Shown: positions 26,661 through 36,560, counted from the first letter of the stretch. The stretch: 64,000 nucleotides of DNA from Saonia sp964398035 (GCA_964398035.1 CAYNLI010000002.1:1-64000), one strand, 5' to 3'. Translations and numbers: made by a program. The notes: generated by a model not told the origin, from the sequence alone.

Positions 26661-27485
26661 TTAATTAATTGTATCTTTTTCTTGTTTGGTAATTATTTTT
26701 CTTTCTTCTAATTTAGCCTTTCTCTTGGCTTCTCTTTCTTCCAACAATTTATTTCTTCTCTCTTCGTACGCTTTTTTACGCTCTTCACGCAATTTTATTT
26801 GTTCATCTCTTTTTTCATCCGCTATTTTCGTTCTTGCAACATTAGCTTCTTTAGCTTTGTTCTGCCTATCTTTTATCGCTTCACTTACTACATCTTCTTC
26901 CTCTTCTCCTTCTAATCTATCTATACGACTTTTTATATTCTTCTTTTTTGGAGCGCTTATCTTTCTTGTTCTTGCTATTCCTCTTAAAATCAGATCGCTG
27001 ATATCGTGCCTTTTTTCGGAATACAACATTACAACATCTGCTGATTTATCAAAAATAAAATCATACTTTTTATTTGCGCCAATTTTCTGTACTTCATTGA
27101 AGACTTGATCTTGTATTGGTTGTATCAATAATCTTTTTTGTATTACTAAGTCTCCTTGTGGTCCAAATCTATCTTGTTGATATTCTATCATTTCTTTTTC
27201 CAGAACCAAAATCTCTTCCTCTCTTTCCGTTATCAATTCAGTGGTCAACAGCACTTTTTCTGCCATTAAATCTTTTTTCATTTGCTCGACAACACTTTGC
27301 CTTTGTTCTATATCAACTTTCCACTTCTGAACTTTGACCTCCAACTGTTCTGTTGCGTCCCTATACTCTTCTACATTCTCTAGAATATATTCCATGTCCA
27401 CATAACCAATCCTTACACCTCGTTGACCAAAGCCATAAGTTGAAAACAATACGATGGTTATAATTAAAAGAACTTTTTGTTTCAT
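26661..27485 (-). CDS. OmpH/Skp-family chaperone with charged C-terminal extension
   Basis: About 274 residues, starting at the ATG giving MKQKVLLIITIVLFSTYGFGQ, a signal peptide; the longer frame adds an unlikely leader. The Skp-like core (VRIGYVDMEYILENV ... ANKKYDFIFDKSADVVMLYS) is followed by a roughly 90-residue lysine/glutamate/arginine-rich helical tail. It lies between bamA and the shorter ompH gene, as in many Bacteroidota. The tail is longer than in E. coli Skp (about 160 residues). Confidence 0.92.
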   Translation of the reverse strand: MKQKVLLIITIVLFSTYGFGQRGVRIGYVDMEYILENVEEYRDATEQLEVKVQKWKVDIEQRQSVVEQMKKDLMAEKVLLTTELITEREEEILVLEKEMIEYQQDRFGPQGDLVIQKRLLIQPIQDQVFNEVQKIGANKKYDFIFDKSADVVMLYSEKRHDISDLILRGIARTRKISAPKKKNIKSRIDRLEGEEEEDVVSEAIKDRQNKAKEANVARTKIADEKRDEQIKLREERKKAYEERRNKLLEEREAKRKAKLEERKIITKQEKDTIN

Positions 27486-27576
27486 TTTTGCTTCCGTTTT
27501 ATACATAGAAAATATCATGCCAAAATAATTAACTATCTTGAAATTAGCACATTAACTTTATTTCGGAAGAGATTTG

Positions 27577-30177
27577 TTAAAATTGTTGACCAATGATAAA
27601 GTGTGTTTGCCATCCACTAGGCCCACTGGACTGTGGTGCATAATCTTGATCAAACCCATATCCAAAATCTATCCCCAATAATCCGAAGGCGGGCATAAAT
27701 ATACGTATCCCCACACCTGCAGATCTTTTAACTTGAAACGGATTAAATTCATTAAAATTGTTGAAGGCATTACCTGCTTCTAAAAACGCAAGTCCATAAA
27801 TAGAGGCAGCTGGCTTTAAAGTAAGTGGATATCTAAGTTCTAAAGAGAATTTATTATAAATAACACCGCCTTCTTGTCTTCCTGTCAATGGGTCAACTGG
27901 CGTTAATGATTGATTATCATAACCTCTTAACTGCACTACATCTCTACCGTCTAAGGTAAAATTACCAAGACCATCGCCCCCTACAAAGAAACGTTCAAAA
28001 GGAACATCACCAATATCGCCATTATAATGCCCTAAAAAGCCAAACTCTGTGTTGGTTTTAAGCACCAATTTACCCACTAAACGCGTATACCAATCTCCCT
28101 TAAATTTAATTTTATAATATTCCAACCATTTAAAACGTTCTTCCTCTAATTCTTCTAAGCGATTAGTTGTAGTAGCGTATGCAGAGTCTGTTGTATTCAA
28201 TGTTCTCTTCTCTTCTAAAAGCTCTTCACTTTCATTTTTTATTGATTTGTAATCCTTACTACTAAAAAGTGAAAAAGGTGGTGTAAACTTGGCCGTCATT
28301 TCAAAATTAGACCCTGTCATAGGAAATATTCTACTTGGCCCAGAAGAATTTCTAGAAATACCCAATGTATAAGTAAGAGAATTTGATTTTCCATTACCAA
28401 AATTAAACAGTCCTATATTATAATTTTGAAAATTATATAATTGATACCCCAAAGAATGGGAAATAGTAAAGAAATCATCTGGCCATTGTACTCTTTTTGC
28501 CAATCCTGCCGACACTCCTGTAATAGAGAATTGCTGACTCTTATCAATATCTCTGGTTTTGAAATTATATCTAAATTGTTGTGTTCTGGAGAAAGAGAGA
28601 TTAAACCTAACTGGTTTTTTTCCTCCCAACCAAGGTTCAGAGAAATTTAAACTATATACCCTAAAAGACCTACTTGCTTGCAACCTTAAAGCGAAAGTTT
28701 GCCCGTCTCCCATCGGAACTGGCCTATATGCTTCTTTATTAAATATATTTTGAAAAGAAAAATTACTAAAAGACAGCCCTAAAGTTCCTATAAAGCCGCC
28801 CCCTCCATAACCACCCTGTAACTCAATTTGGCTAGCTCCTGACTCAACAAGGCTATAGTCTATATCTACCGTGCCTGCGTTAGGATCAGCATTTGTAATG
28901 TTTGGCTTAATTTGTTCTGCATCAAAAAACCCTAATTGACCCAGCTCTCTAATACTTCTTATGATATCTGCCTTATTATACTTTTGCCCAGGGCGAGTTC
29001 TTAATTCCCTAAAAATAACATGATCATTGGTCTTATCGTTACCTTCAACCGTTACATGGTTTAAGAAGGTTTCTTTCCCCTCTATTATTCTGATTTCAAA
29101 ATTAATGGTATCATTCTCTGCTGAAACCTCAACTGGGTTTATAGATGAAAATAAATATCCATTATTCTGGTACAAATTGGTAATATCCTCTGCATCTGGT
29201 TTACTATCATCCGCAATACGCTTTTTTAATAAAACCCCATTATAGGTATTTCCCTTTTTTATCCCTAAAACTTGAGCTAATTGCCTATCAGTATAAACAG
29301 AATTTCCAACAAAATTAATTTCCCCAAAATAATATTTATTCCCTTCTTCAACTTTTATCTTTACATTAATGTTATTATCGTCTACATTTTGAATGGTATC
29401 TGAAAGTACTCTTGCATCCCTATACCCCTTTTCAGCATACTTATCTATAAGAGAGGCTAAATCTTCATTGAAATCTTCTTCAATATATTTTGATTTCTTC
29501 CAAAACCTATAAAGCTTTTTCTTTTTAGTATTCTTAAGGGCTTTCTGTAATTTCTTTGAAGAAAGTTGGTCATTTCCTTCAAAAAAAATATTTTTTACTT
29601 TTACCTTATCTCCTTTATGAATATTAATGACCATACTTTGGGCATTGGTCTGGGATGTATCCTTAGCAGTAGCTATATTTATTTTAGTATTTAAATAGCC
29701 TTGCTTCTTATATTTATTTTGTAGAAAGTTTTTAGTGTTAGCAATAAGGCTTTCTGTAATTTTTTTTCCCTTTTTAAGATCCGTATCCTTAATAATCTCA
29801 TTTACTTTTTTCTGCTTAACTCCATAAACAGTTATTTTGGACAACGTTGGACGTTCCATAATATTAAGTTCTAAAAATATATTATCACCTTCTATATTGG
29901 TGATGTAAAAAGAAATATCACTGAACAGTTCTAGACCCCATAGTTTATTGATAATTGAGCTGATCTGTTCACCAGGTATGGTTATGGGCTGCCCAACCCT
30001 TAAACCTGTATATGTTTTTACCGTTTGTTCATTATAACTTTTAATCCCCGTAACTTCCAGTCCACCAAGAATATAGCTTTTGCCATCTTCGTAAGAAGTC
30101 TCCTGTGCCTTTGTGACCGTAGTAAATAAAAGGAGGGTTAAAGTAAATAAAAGTTGAATTGATATGAATCTTTTCAT
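27577..30177 (-). CDS. bamA: Outer-membrane protein assembly factor BamA
   Basis: About 866 residues, starting at the ATG giving MKRFISIQLLFTLTLLLF, which leaves 4 bp after the uppS stop. A signal peptide is followed by POTRA repeats (for example VKNIFFEGNDQLSSKKLQKAL in pieces such as IFFEGNDQLSSKKL, INFVGNSVYTDRQLAQVL and VTVEGNDKTNDHVIFREL) and a C-terminal Omp85 barrel with GGDGLGNFTLDGRD and the final aromatic FIIGQQF. It inserts beta-barrel proteins in the outer membrane; the ompH chaperone genes downstream supply its clients. Confidence 0.96.
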   Translation of the reverse strand: MKRFISIQLLFTLTLLLFTTVTKAQETSYEDGKSYILGGLEVTGIKSYNEQTVKTYTGLRVGQPITIPGEQISSIINKLWGLELFSDISFYITNIEGDNIFLELNIMERPTLSKITVYGVKQKKVNEIIKDTDLKKGKKITESLIANTKNFLQNKYKKQGYLNTKINIATAKDTSQTNAQSMVINIHKGDKVKVKNIFFEGNDQLSSKKLQKALKNTKKKKLYRFWKKSKYIEEDFNEDLASLIDKYAEKGYRDARVLSDTIQNVDDNNINVKIKVEEGNKYYFGEINFVGNSVYTDRQLAQVLGIKKGNTYNGVLLKKRIADDSKPDAEDITNLYQNNGYLFSSINPVEVSAENDTINFEIRIIEGKETFLNHVTVEGNDKTNDHVIFRELRTRPGQKYNKADIIRSIRELGQLGFFDAEQIKPNITNADPNAGTVDIDYSLVESGASQIELQGGYGGGGFIGTLGLSFSNFSFQNIFNKEAYRPVPMGDGQTFALRLQASRSFRVYSLNFSEPWLGGKKPVRFNLSFSRTQQFRYNFKTRDIDKSQQFSITGVSAGLAKRVQWPDDFFTISHSLGYQLYNFQNYNIGLFNFGNGKSNSLTYTLGISRNSSGPSRIFPMTGSNFEMTAKFTPPFSLFSSKDYKSIKNESEELLEEKRTLNTTDSAYATTTNRLEELEEERFKWLEYYKIKFKGDWYTRLVGKLVLKTNTEFGFLGHYNGDIGDVPFERFFVGGDGLGNFTLDGRDVVQLRGYDNQSLTPVDPLTGRQEGGVIYNKFSLELRYPLTLKPAASIYGLAFLEAGNAFNNFNEFNPFQVKRSAGVGIRIFMPAFGLLGIDFGYGFDQDYAPQSSGPSGWQTHFIIGQQF

Positions 30178-30181
30178 ATCA

Positions 30182-30922
30182 CTAATTGAGTTGTTCGCTA
30201 GTTTTTCCAAATCTTCGTTCTCTATTCTGGTAATCTAATATTGCCTCTACCAAGTGATGCTCACTAAAATCAGGCCAAAATACATCAATAAAATGTAATT
30301 CAGCATAAGCAATTTGCCAAAGCAAAAAATTGCTTATCCTGTGTTCTCCACTAGTACGGACAAGCAAATCCACGTCTGGTAAATTGTGCGTGTAAAGATG
30401 GTTATTAATAATGGCTTCGTCAATATTTTCAGGAGAAATTATATTATTTTTAACTTTGATACTTATCTCCTTAACGGCATTTTTAAGCTCTTCCCTAGAA
30501 CCATAGCTCAAAGCCAAAGTCAGTGTCATACCTGAGTTTTTAGCAGTTTTTCGCATTACTTCCTCTAACTCCTTTTTTGCCCTTTTGGGTAAAGAATCTA
30601 AATCCCCTATTGCATTTAATTGTATGTTATTTTTGTTAAGAGTTTTAACTTCTCTCTTTAAAGAAGTCACCAATATATTCATAAGGGTATCCACTTCTAG
30701 CTTTGGTCTTTTCCAATTTTCAGTAGAAAAAGTATACAAAGTAAGATAGTCTATTCCTATTCTTGCACAGTTTTCAACAGTTTCCCTTACCCTTTTCACT
30801 CCATTTTCATGCCCAAAGACTCTTAGCTTACCTTTGCTTTTTGCCCATCTACCGTTGCCATCCATTATAATTGCAAGATGTCTAGGTAAATTATTTTCAT
30901 TTAAGTCCTTAATCGTATTCAT
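30182..30922 (-). CDS. uppS: Isoprenyl transferase (undecaprenyl diphosphate synthase)
   Basis: The 246-residue protein has MDGNGRWAKSKG near the N-terminus, GHENGVKRVRE, YTFSTENWKRP and the C-terminal LLVRTSGEHRISNFLLWQ, all hallmarks of cis-prenyltransferases. It makes the lipid carrier for cell wall synthesis. It lies 9 bp after the DUF6089 gene and 4 bp before bamA, so it is in the envelope operon. Confidence 0.97.
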   Translation of the reverse strand: MNTIKDLNENNLPRHLAIIMDGNGRWAKSKGKLRVFGHENGVKRVRETVENCARIGIDYLTLYTFSTENWKRPKLEVDTLMNILVTSLKREVKTLNKNNIQLNAIGDLDSLPKRAKKELEEVMRKTAKNSGMTLTLALSYGSREELKNAVKEISIKVKNNIISPENIDEAIINNHLYTHNLPDVDLLVRTSGEHRISNFLLWQIAYAELHFIDVFWPDFSEHHLVEAILDYQNRERRFGKTSEQLN

Positions 30923-30931
30923 ATTATCATG

Positions 30932-31618
30932 CTACTCAAAACAATCTTGACAAGGTTTTCTTCCAAAAGTGTACGTTAAAGTTAATCCAGAAAAAACATA
31001 CCAATCATCACTGAAAATATTTCCAAATCTAAATTGTTCAAAATTAGACCCTTCTGGGTTACTGGCATCCAAATTATCAGTAAATGTATATCTGGCACCA
31101 ATCTCTCCTCCAAATATAAAATATTGGTTCAATCTTTTCTTAAACCCCACAGTCATTGGTATAGCAAAAGCGCCATCTTTTTGACCGATATCCTGTAATT
31201 GTGCCGCATTAAAATAATGATAACCATACCTAAAATAGGTAATGCCTGTATATAAATAAGGTGTAAAAGCTGGCCCTAATTGATGTAAATTGTAATCTAC
31301 AAAATTAAATTCCAATCCAGCTGAAACTTCTAAAATGGAGTTATCTACTACATAATTCCGCTGTTGCCTTGAAGACATACTGGATTTTGAATCGTCTGCT
31401 GTAAAATTTCCATAAATTACGGTTCCTCGCCAAGCATACCGCTTACTAATATTCCACTTTGCAATTCCACCAAAGGCCACTCCAGACGGTAAAATAAAAT
31501 TAGTTCTACCTACATCGCCTATATTGTTGGCACCACCTGCAAAAACCCCAATTTCATAGGTCTGTGCTCCCATTGTGCCAAATACAAATAAAAGAATTGA
31601 AACAATTAATATTCTCAT
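30932..31618 (-). CDS. DUF6089-like outer-membrane beta-barrel protein
   Basis: The 228-residue protein has a signal peptide (MRILIVSILLFVFGTMGAQ) then beta strands with alternating aromatic residues (YEIGVFAGGANNIGDVG, WRGTVIYGNFTADDS, FSGLTLTYTFGRK) and a CQDC pair at the end. It matches the DUF6089 barrel family that sits upstream of uppS-bamA in Flavobacteriaceae. Function is unknown; the position suggests an envelope role. Confidence 0.87.
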   Translation of the reverse strand: MRILIVSILLFVFGTMGAQTYEIGVFAGGANNIGDVGRTNFILPSGVAFGGIAKWNISKRYAWRGTVIYGNFTADDSKSSMSSRQQRNYVVDNSILEVSAGLEFNFVDYNLHQLGPAFTPYLYTGITYFRYGYHYFNAAQLQDIGQKDGAFAIPMTVGFKKRLNQYFIFGGEIGARYTFTDNLDASNPEGSNFEQFRFGNIFSDDWYVFSGLTLTYTFGRKPCQDCFE

Positions 31619-31732
31619 TCTGTCTAAAAGTTTGCAAATATAACAATTACAGTAGTTTACTCTACAGTAATTACAATATTCATGTTCTCTCTTGATAAAC
31701 CATATTTAGAGGCATTTATTGCTTTGGGTATT

Positions 31733-32614
31733 TCAATTGCGTTTATCTTCTCCCCACAGCAATTTATTCCGAAGTGTTTTAAGAAAACTCTCTGAAGTAT
31801 ACTCTATCATTCTTACACTAAAATCTGCTTTTTTCACAATAATTTCCGTACCATTTTCCACAGTTGCAATTCTAGAATCCAAAGAAACCAAATGGTTTTC
31901 CTCTCTACCAGAAACACTAAGCCGTATAACCGTGTTATCTGAAATAACCAATGGTCTCGCATTTAGATTATGTGGCGCAATAGGCGTTAAAATCAAAGAT
32001 TTAACTGTAGGCTCTATTACCGGCCCCCCACAACTAAGGGAATATCCTGTTGAGCCCGTAGGAGTAGCTATTATAAGACCATCTGCCCAATAGGACGTTA
32101 AATATTCCTCATTTAAATGAGTCTTTACCATAATCATAGATGTAGTGTCTTTTCTGCTGACAGTTACTTCATTTAAAGCAAAATTCATCACCATAAATTC
32201 ATCTGTTTCAGGGTTTGTGTTTACCTGAACCAAACTTCTTTCAACAATGTTATACGCTCCAGACACAAACTCTGTTACCACTTTTCTTACATCTTCTTTT
32301 TTAAAAGTGGATAAAAATCCTAATCTTCCTGTATTTACCCCAACTATGGGAATTCCCAAATCTCGCACATAAGTTATGGCTCTAAGTATAGTGCCATCAC
32401 CACCAAAGCTTATGAACATATCAAATGAAGTGTCCAATCCCAAAGAGTCGGTATATGTATTGAATTTTCCTAAATCTTGGAAAGTAGAAAGGAATTCCAG
32501 AAAATCTTGTTCAAAATAAACCTCAGCAGCCTCCTTTTTCAATTCATCCAAAAGCTCTACCACATAGTCCAATGTTGTATCATGGTAGGCTTGACCGTAA
32601 ATAGCAACTTTCAT
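31733..32614 (-). CDS. nadK: NAD kinase
   Basis: The 293-residue protein has the diagnostic FISFGGDGTILRA motif, GVNTGRLGFLST, and the TPTGSTGYSLSCGGPVI segment. It phosphorylates NAD to NADP using ATP. It lies 5 bp after the CBS-domain gene and 114 bp before the DUF6089 gene, in the conserved envelope cluster. Confidence 0.97.
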   Translation of the reverse strand: MKVAIYGQAYHDTTLDYVVELLDELKKEAAEVYFEQDFLEFLSTFQDLGKFNTYTDSLGLDTSFDMFISFGGDGTILRAITYVRDLGIPIVGVNTGRLGFLSTFKKEDVRKVVTEFVSGAYNIVERSLVQVNTNPETDEFMVMNFALNEVTVSRKDTTSMIMVKTHLNEEYLTSYWADGLIIATPTGSTGYSLSCGGPVIEPTVKSLILTPIAPHNLNARPLVISDNTVIRLSVSGREENHLVSLDSRIATVENGTEIIVKKADFSVRMIEYTSESFLKTLRNKLLWGEDKRN

Positions 32615-32619
32615 AATTA

Positions 32620-33276
32620 CTAAACGTTTAGATATTTATTAAGATAATCTGATCTTTCTTTTAAATTTTCTAAAAACTGATCGTCTTCATTTCCAAAAAG
32701 TATACTGTAATTGTAGCGTCTAAAAGTTTGTGTTATTTCATTTAGGTCTGTACTACTTATTTTTATGGTAATCTGCACAACATCATTATGCATGTCTGTA
32801 ATGAACCCTCCTATTAATCTAGCATTATTGGTTTCTACTATTTGAGCAATTTCACTGAACGAATAATTTTTTATTCCTTTGGCAACAACTAAAATCCCCC
32901 CAGGCTCAGTAAAGAAAGGCGTATCTATAAACTCACTGACAACATCATTAAGGTCATAATAACCCGTAACTTTTTCACCCTCATCCAAAATAGGGACAAG
33001 ATTGGCATTGTTCCTTGTAAAAGTTTCTAAAACATCCAACCAAGAAGTTTCATTTCTAACAAAAAAAGATTCCAAGTTATATCTATAATCCCCTATTTTT
33101 TTTACTTCCTTAAAATTTTCCAAATCATCTTCACTCAAAACACCCAAGAATCTTCCTTCTTCAGCAATCGCCACGTGACTATAGGTAGTATTCTTAAAAA
33201 ATTTGATAATATTTTTTAATGAATCATCAGCCTTAAAGACAGTAATTGTAGTGAGTATATGTGATTGAATATGCAT
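32620..33276 (-). CDS. CBS-domain pair protein
   Basis: The 218-residue protein has tandem CBS motifs (ILTTITVFKADDSLKNIIKF and NANLVPILDEGEKVTGYYDLNDV) and a C-terminal ACT-like region (GGILVVAKGIKNYSFSEIAQIVE, DVVQITIKIS). It may sense adenine nucleotides. It is translated with nadK (5 bp gap), so it may modulate NAD kinase or a shared process; that is inference. pdxJ is divergent. Confidence 0.87.
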   Translation of the reverse strand: MHIQSHILTTITVFKADDSLKNIIKFFKNTTYSHVAIAEEGRFLGVLSEDDLENFKEVKKIGDYRYNLESFFVRNETSWLDVLETFTRNNANLVPILDEGEKVTGYYDLNDVVSEFIDTPFFTEPGGILVVAKGIKNYSFSEIAQIVETNNARLIGGFITDMHNDVVQITIKISSTDLNEITQTFRRYNYSILFGNEDDQFLENLKERSDYLNKYLNV

Positions 33277-33334
33277 AAACTTAAATTATAACGCAAAATA
33301 CTAATTTAAAATATCAAAAGGCATGCCTAATTTG

Positions 33335-33342
33335 TATTTTTG
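33335..33342 (+). promoter_or_regulatory. Candidate -7 element for pdxJ
   Basis: TATTTTTG matches TAnnTTTG, 25 bp before the pdxJ ATG in the divergent region. No clear TTTG partner is seen upstream. Confidence 0.4.
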
Positions 33343-33367
33343 CCTTCTATTTTAATAGATTTTACAT

Positions 33368-34081
33368 ATGACAAAACTTAGTGTTAACATTAACAAAATA
33401 GCAACATTACGCAATTCCAGAGGAGGCAATGTTCCCAATCTTTTAAAAGTTGCATCAGATATTGAAAAATTTGGAGCTCAAGGAATAACCATTCATCCTA
33501 GACCAGATGAAAGACACATTAAGTACCAAGATGCTAGGGATTTAAAAAAAACAGTAACCACAGAATTTAATATTGAAGGCAATCCTATACCAAAATTTAT
33601 TGATTTGGTCATGGAAGTACAACCCACACAAGTTACCCTTGTTCCAGATTCAGTTGATGCCATTACGTCTAATGCGGGGTGGGACACCATAAAACATCTT
33701 GATTTCTTAAAGGAAGTCATCAGTGATTTTAAGAAAAACGGCATAAGAACCTCCATTTTTGTTGATGCAGACACCAAAATAATAGAAGGAGCCGCACATA
33801 CAGGTGCAGACCGCATAGAACTATATACTGAAGGTTATGCTGACAAATATTCACAAAATAAAAAGGATGCCATAAAACTATATGCAAATGCCGCTGTTTT
33901 AGCCAATAAATTAGGACTGGGCATTAATGCTGGCCACGACTTAAGCTTGGACAATATTCAATACTTTAAAAACAACATTCCCAATCTTCTGGAAGTTTCT
34001 ATTGGTCATGCATTAATATGTGAATCCCTTTATTTAGGGTTGGACAATGTTATCAACATGTATTTAAACAAACTAAAATAA
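33368..34081 (+). CDS. pdxJ: Pyridoxine 5'-phosphate synthase
   Basis: The 237-residue protein starts MTKLSVNINKIATLRNSRGG and has ITIHPRPDERHI, NIEGNPIPKFIDLVMEVQP, TLVPDS and the C-terminal GINAGHDLSLDNI and EVSIGHALICES motifs of PdxJ. It condenses 1-deoxyxylulose 5-phosphate with 3-amino-2-oxopropyl phosphate in vitamin B6 synthesis. The stop codon overlaps the next ATG by one base (TAATG). Confidence 0.97.
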   Translation: MTKLSVNINKIATLRNSRGGNVPNLLKVASDIEKFGAQGITIHPRPDERHIKYQDARDLKKTVTTEFNIEGNPIPKFIDLVMEVQPTQVTLVPDSVDAITSNAGWDTIKHLDFLKEVISDFKKNGIRTSIFVDADTKIIEGAAHTGADRIELYTEGYADKYSQNKKDAIKLYANAAVLANKLGLGINAGHDLSLDNIQYFKNNIPNLLEVSIGHALICESLYLGLDNVINMYLNKLK

Positions 34082-34851
34082 TGCAGCAACTACACTCAAA
34101 AATATTGGGAGAAGGCAAACCCATGTTGATATTGCATGGTTTTTTTGGTATGTCTGACAATTGGAAAACTCTTGGCGCCCAATATGCAAAAAACGGATTA
34201 GAAGTGCATTTGATTGACCAACGGAACCATGGAAAAAGTTTCCATTCAGAAGATTTTGATTATACTATTCTATCAGAAGACATAAAGAATTATATGATTG
34301 ACCATAATATATCTGACGCTATTGTACTAGGCCATTCCATGGGCGGCAAAACTGCTATGCACCTAGCATGCACTTATCCAGAACTGGTCAAGAAATTAAT
34401 TGTTGCAGATATTGGCCCAAAAGAATACCCCGCACATCACCAACATATTATACATGCGCTTAATGGACTTCAACTAAATGAAATTAGCTCAAGAGGAGAG
34501 GCAGATGTTGAATTGAGTAAAAAAATAACTCATTATAGCACCCGTCAATTTTTATTAAAAAACCTGTATTGGATAGAAAAAGGGAAACTGGGTTTTAGGA
34601 TGAACCTTCCTGTTTTAAGCACTAAAATGGAAGAAATTGGAAAGCCAATTGACCCTGAGGCAATTTATAACGGTCCAACATTTTTTATAAAAGGAAATAA
34701 ATCCGATTATATTTTACAAACAGATATTCCAGAGATTAAAAAACATTTTCCGTTAGCATCAATTGAAACCATAGAAAATGCTGGACATTGGCTACATGCT
34801 GAAAATCCTCAACAGTTTTTTGAAAAAACCATTGATTTTATAAATCAATAA
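34081..34851 (+). CDS. Alpha/beta fold hydrolase, YbfF-like
   Basis: The 256-residue protein has the oxyanion-hole region LHGFFGMSDNWKTLG, the nucleophile elbow GHSMGGKTAMH and the catalytic His in ENAGHWLHAENP. It resembles esterases of the YbfF/ABHD11 type. It is translationally coupled to pdxJ by a one-base overlap. The natural substrate is unknown. Confidence 0.9.
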   Translation: MQQLHSKILGEGKPMLILHGFFGMSDNWKTLGAQYAKNGLEVHLIDQRNHGKSFHSEDFDYTILSEDIKNYMIDHNISDAIVLGHSMGGKTAMHLACTYPELVKKLIVADIGPKEYPAHHQHIIHALNGLQLNEISSRGEADVELSKKITHYSTRQFLLKNLYWIEKGKLGFRMNLPVLSTKMEEIGKPIDPEAIYNGPTFFIKGNKSDYILQTDIPEIKKHFPLASIETIENAGHWLHAENPQQFFEKTIDFINQ

Positions 34852-34866
34852 AAAAGAAAGGGTTTT

Positions 34867-34882
34867 ATTATGCATGCATAAT
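34867..34882. promoter_or_regulatory. 16-bp palindrome, probable operator upstream of the SGNH lipoprotein gene
   Basis: ATTATGCATGCATAAT is a perfect palindrome 95 bp before the next gene. Its core TTATGCATGCATAA differs by one base from the core of the palindrome between pdhB and etfB, suggesting the same regulator binds both. Confidence 0.55.
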
Positions 34883-34977
34883 TTTTTCCCTGTTTTATTG
34901 CGAATGTTATAAAATTAGTTAATTTTGATAATACTGTTCAACAGCACTTTAAACTTAATTAACTCAAACTAATATAA

Positions 34978-36480
34978 ATGAAAAAGTTTTTTGCATTATT
35001 AGCAAGTTCTGGACTTCTCTTTGTTTCCTGTAGCGACGATGATGAAATCATAGACACTACTCCTATCAACGAAACTCCAATAGTATACACCAGTGGTTCG
35101 GCCAATTTTTCCAATTATGTTTCTGTTGGGAACTCCTTGACAGCTGGGTATTCTGATGCCGCTCTATTTGTAGATGGGCAAACTACTTCTTTTCCAAACA
35201 TGTTGGCTTCTAGCTTTGCACTTGCTGGTGGTGGGGATTTTTCAATTCCATTTATGGCAGACAATCTTGGAGGAGCAACTTTGGGAGGGCAACCCATTTT
35301 AGGCAATAGATTATTTTTAGATTTCTCATCTGGCTCGCCTGCTCCAACACCTGTAAGTGGCACAGGAACAACAGAAATATCCAATACATTATCAGGGCCT
35401 TTTAATAATATGGGAGTTCCTGGCGCAAAAAGTTTTCACTTGATAGCTCCTGGTTATGGCAATGTAGCTGGTGTATCTCTTGGCTTGGCAAATCCTTATT
35501 ATGCAAGATTTGCTTCTGCTCCAGATGCAACTGTAATTGGTGACGCAGTTTCACAAAACCCAACTTTCTTTTCACTTTGGATTGGAAACAATGACATTTT
35601 AAGCTTTGCTACTTCTGGTGGAGATGGTGTTGATCAAACTGGAAATTTAGACCCAAGCACTTATGGCAGTAATGACATTACTGACCCCAATGTTTTTGCA
35701 AATGTATATAATGGCTTATTACAGGCTCTTACAGCAAATGGTGCAGATGGCGTAGTTGCTAATTTGCCAGATATTACTACAATCCCATATTTTACTACTG
35801 TCCCTCACAATCCAGTACCATTGGATGAAGCTACCGCTGGCCTTTTAAACGGTGCATATGCTGCATATAATGGCGGATTGGCACAATTACAAGCAGGAGG
35901 GGCTATTTCTGCAGAAGAATTGGCTCAACGCACTATCTCATTTAATGCTGGAGAAGGAAACGCAGTGGTTATAATAGATGAAGATTTAACTGATTTAACT
36001 GGTTTTAATGCCGCATTAATAAATATGAGGCAAGCAACCGCAGATGACCTATTGGTGTTCACATCACAAACAATAATTGGCACTTTGGCTAACCCAGCTG
36101 ACCCTACTTCTATAAATGGAGTAGCTGTTCCATTGGCAGACAAATGGGTGCTTACACCTGAAGAACAAGAAGCTGTAGCAACAGCACATGCTGCTTACAA
36201 TCAAACTATTGAAGCTATGGCCCAGCAATATGGCTTGGCATTCGTAGATGCCGAAGGTATTATGACCGAAATTGCGGAAAATGGAATCCAAATACCAGAT
36301 GGCAGTACAGTTACTGCTACCTATGGAACTGGTGGAGGATTTTCTTTGGATGGTGTTCATCCTTCCCCTAGAGGTTATGCAATATTGACCCTCTTTTTTA
36401 TTGATGCTATCAATACAACATACGGTTCAGATTTACCTGGGGTAAACCCATTGGATTATAAAGGATTGTACGTTAATTAA
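34978..36480 (+). CDS. SGNH/GDSL-hydrolase-like lipoprotein
   Basis: The 500-residue protein has a lipoprotein signal ending at Cys18 (LLFVSCSDDDE); the SDDD after the Cys fits the surface-export signal of Bacteroidota. It has SGNH blocks: the nucleophile block as VGNSLTAGYSD (Asn where GDSL has Asp), block III as WIGNNDIL, and the catalytic Asp/His block as DGVHPSPRGYAI. It probably acts as a surface esterase or lipase. A long Gly/Ala-rich insertion lies between the blocks. Confidence 0.85.
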   Translation: MKKFFALLASSGLLFVSCSDDDEIIDTTPINETPIVYTSGSANFSNYVSVGNSLTAGYSDAALFVDGQTTSFPNMLASSFALAGGGDFSIPFMADNLGGATLGGQPILGNRLFLDFSSGSPAPTPVSGTGTTEISNTLSGPFNNMGVPGAKSFHLIAPGYGNVAGVSLGLANPYYARFASAPDATVIGDAVSQNPTFFSLWIGNNDILSFATSGGDGVDQTGNLDPSTYGSNDITDPNVFANVYNGLLQALTANGADGVVANLPDITTIPYFTTVPHNPVPLDEATAGLLNGAYAAYNGGLAQLQAGGAISAEELAQRTISFNAGEGNAVVIIDEDLTDLTGFNAALINMRQATADDLLVFTSQTIIGTLANPADPTSINGVAVPLADKWVLTPEEQEAVATAHAAYNQTIEAMAQQYGLAFVDAEGIMTEIAENGIQIPDGSTVTATYGTGGGFSLDGVHPSPRGYAILTLFFIDAINTTYGSDLPGVNPLDYKGLYVN

Positions 36481-36501
36481 TAAAAATAAATTCTTAATTT
36501 T

Positions 36502-36534
36502 AAAGGCATCGAATATGTGTTTCGATGCCTTTTT
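36502..36534 (+). terminator. Terminator after the SGNH lipoprotein gene
   Basis: A 12-bp perfect stem (AAAGGCATCGAA / TTCGATGCCTTT) with a 7-nt loop is followed by T residues. Confidence 0.8.
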
Positions 36535-36560
36535 AGTTCATCCTTTAAAATATTGTTCTC

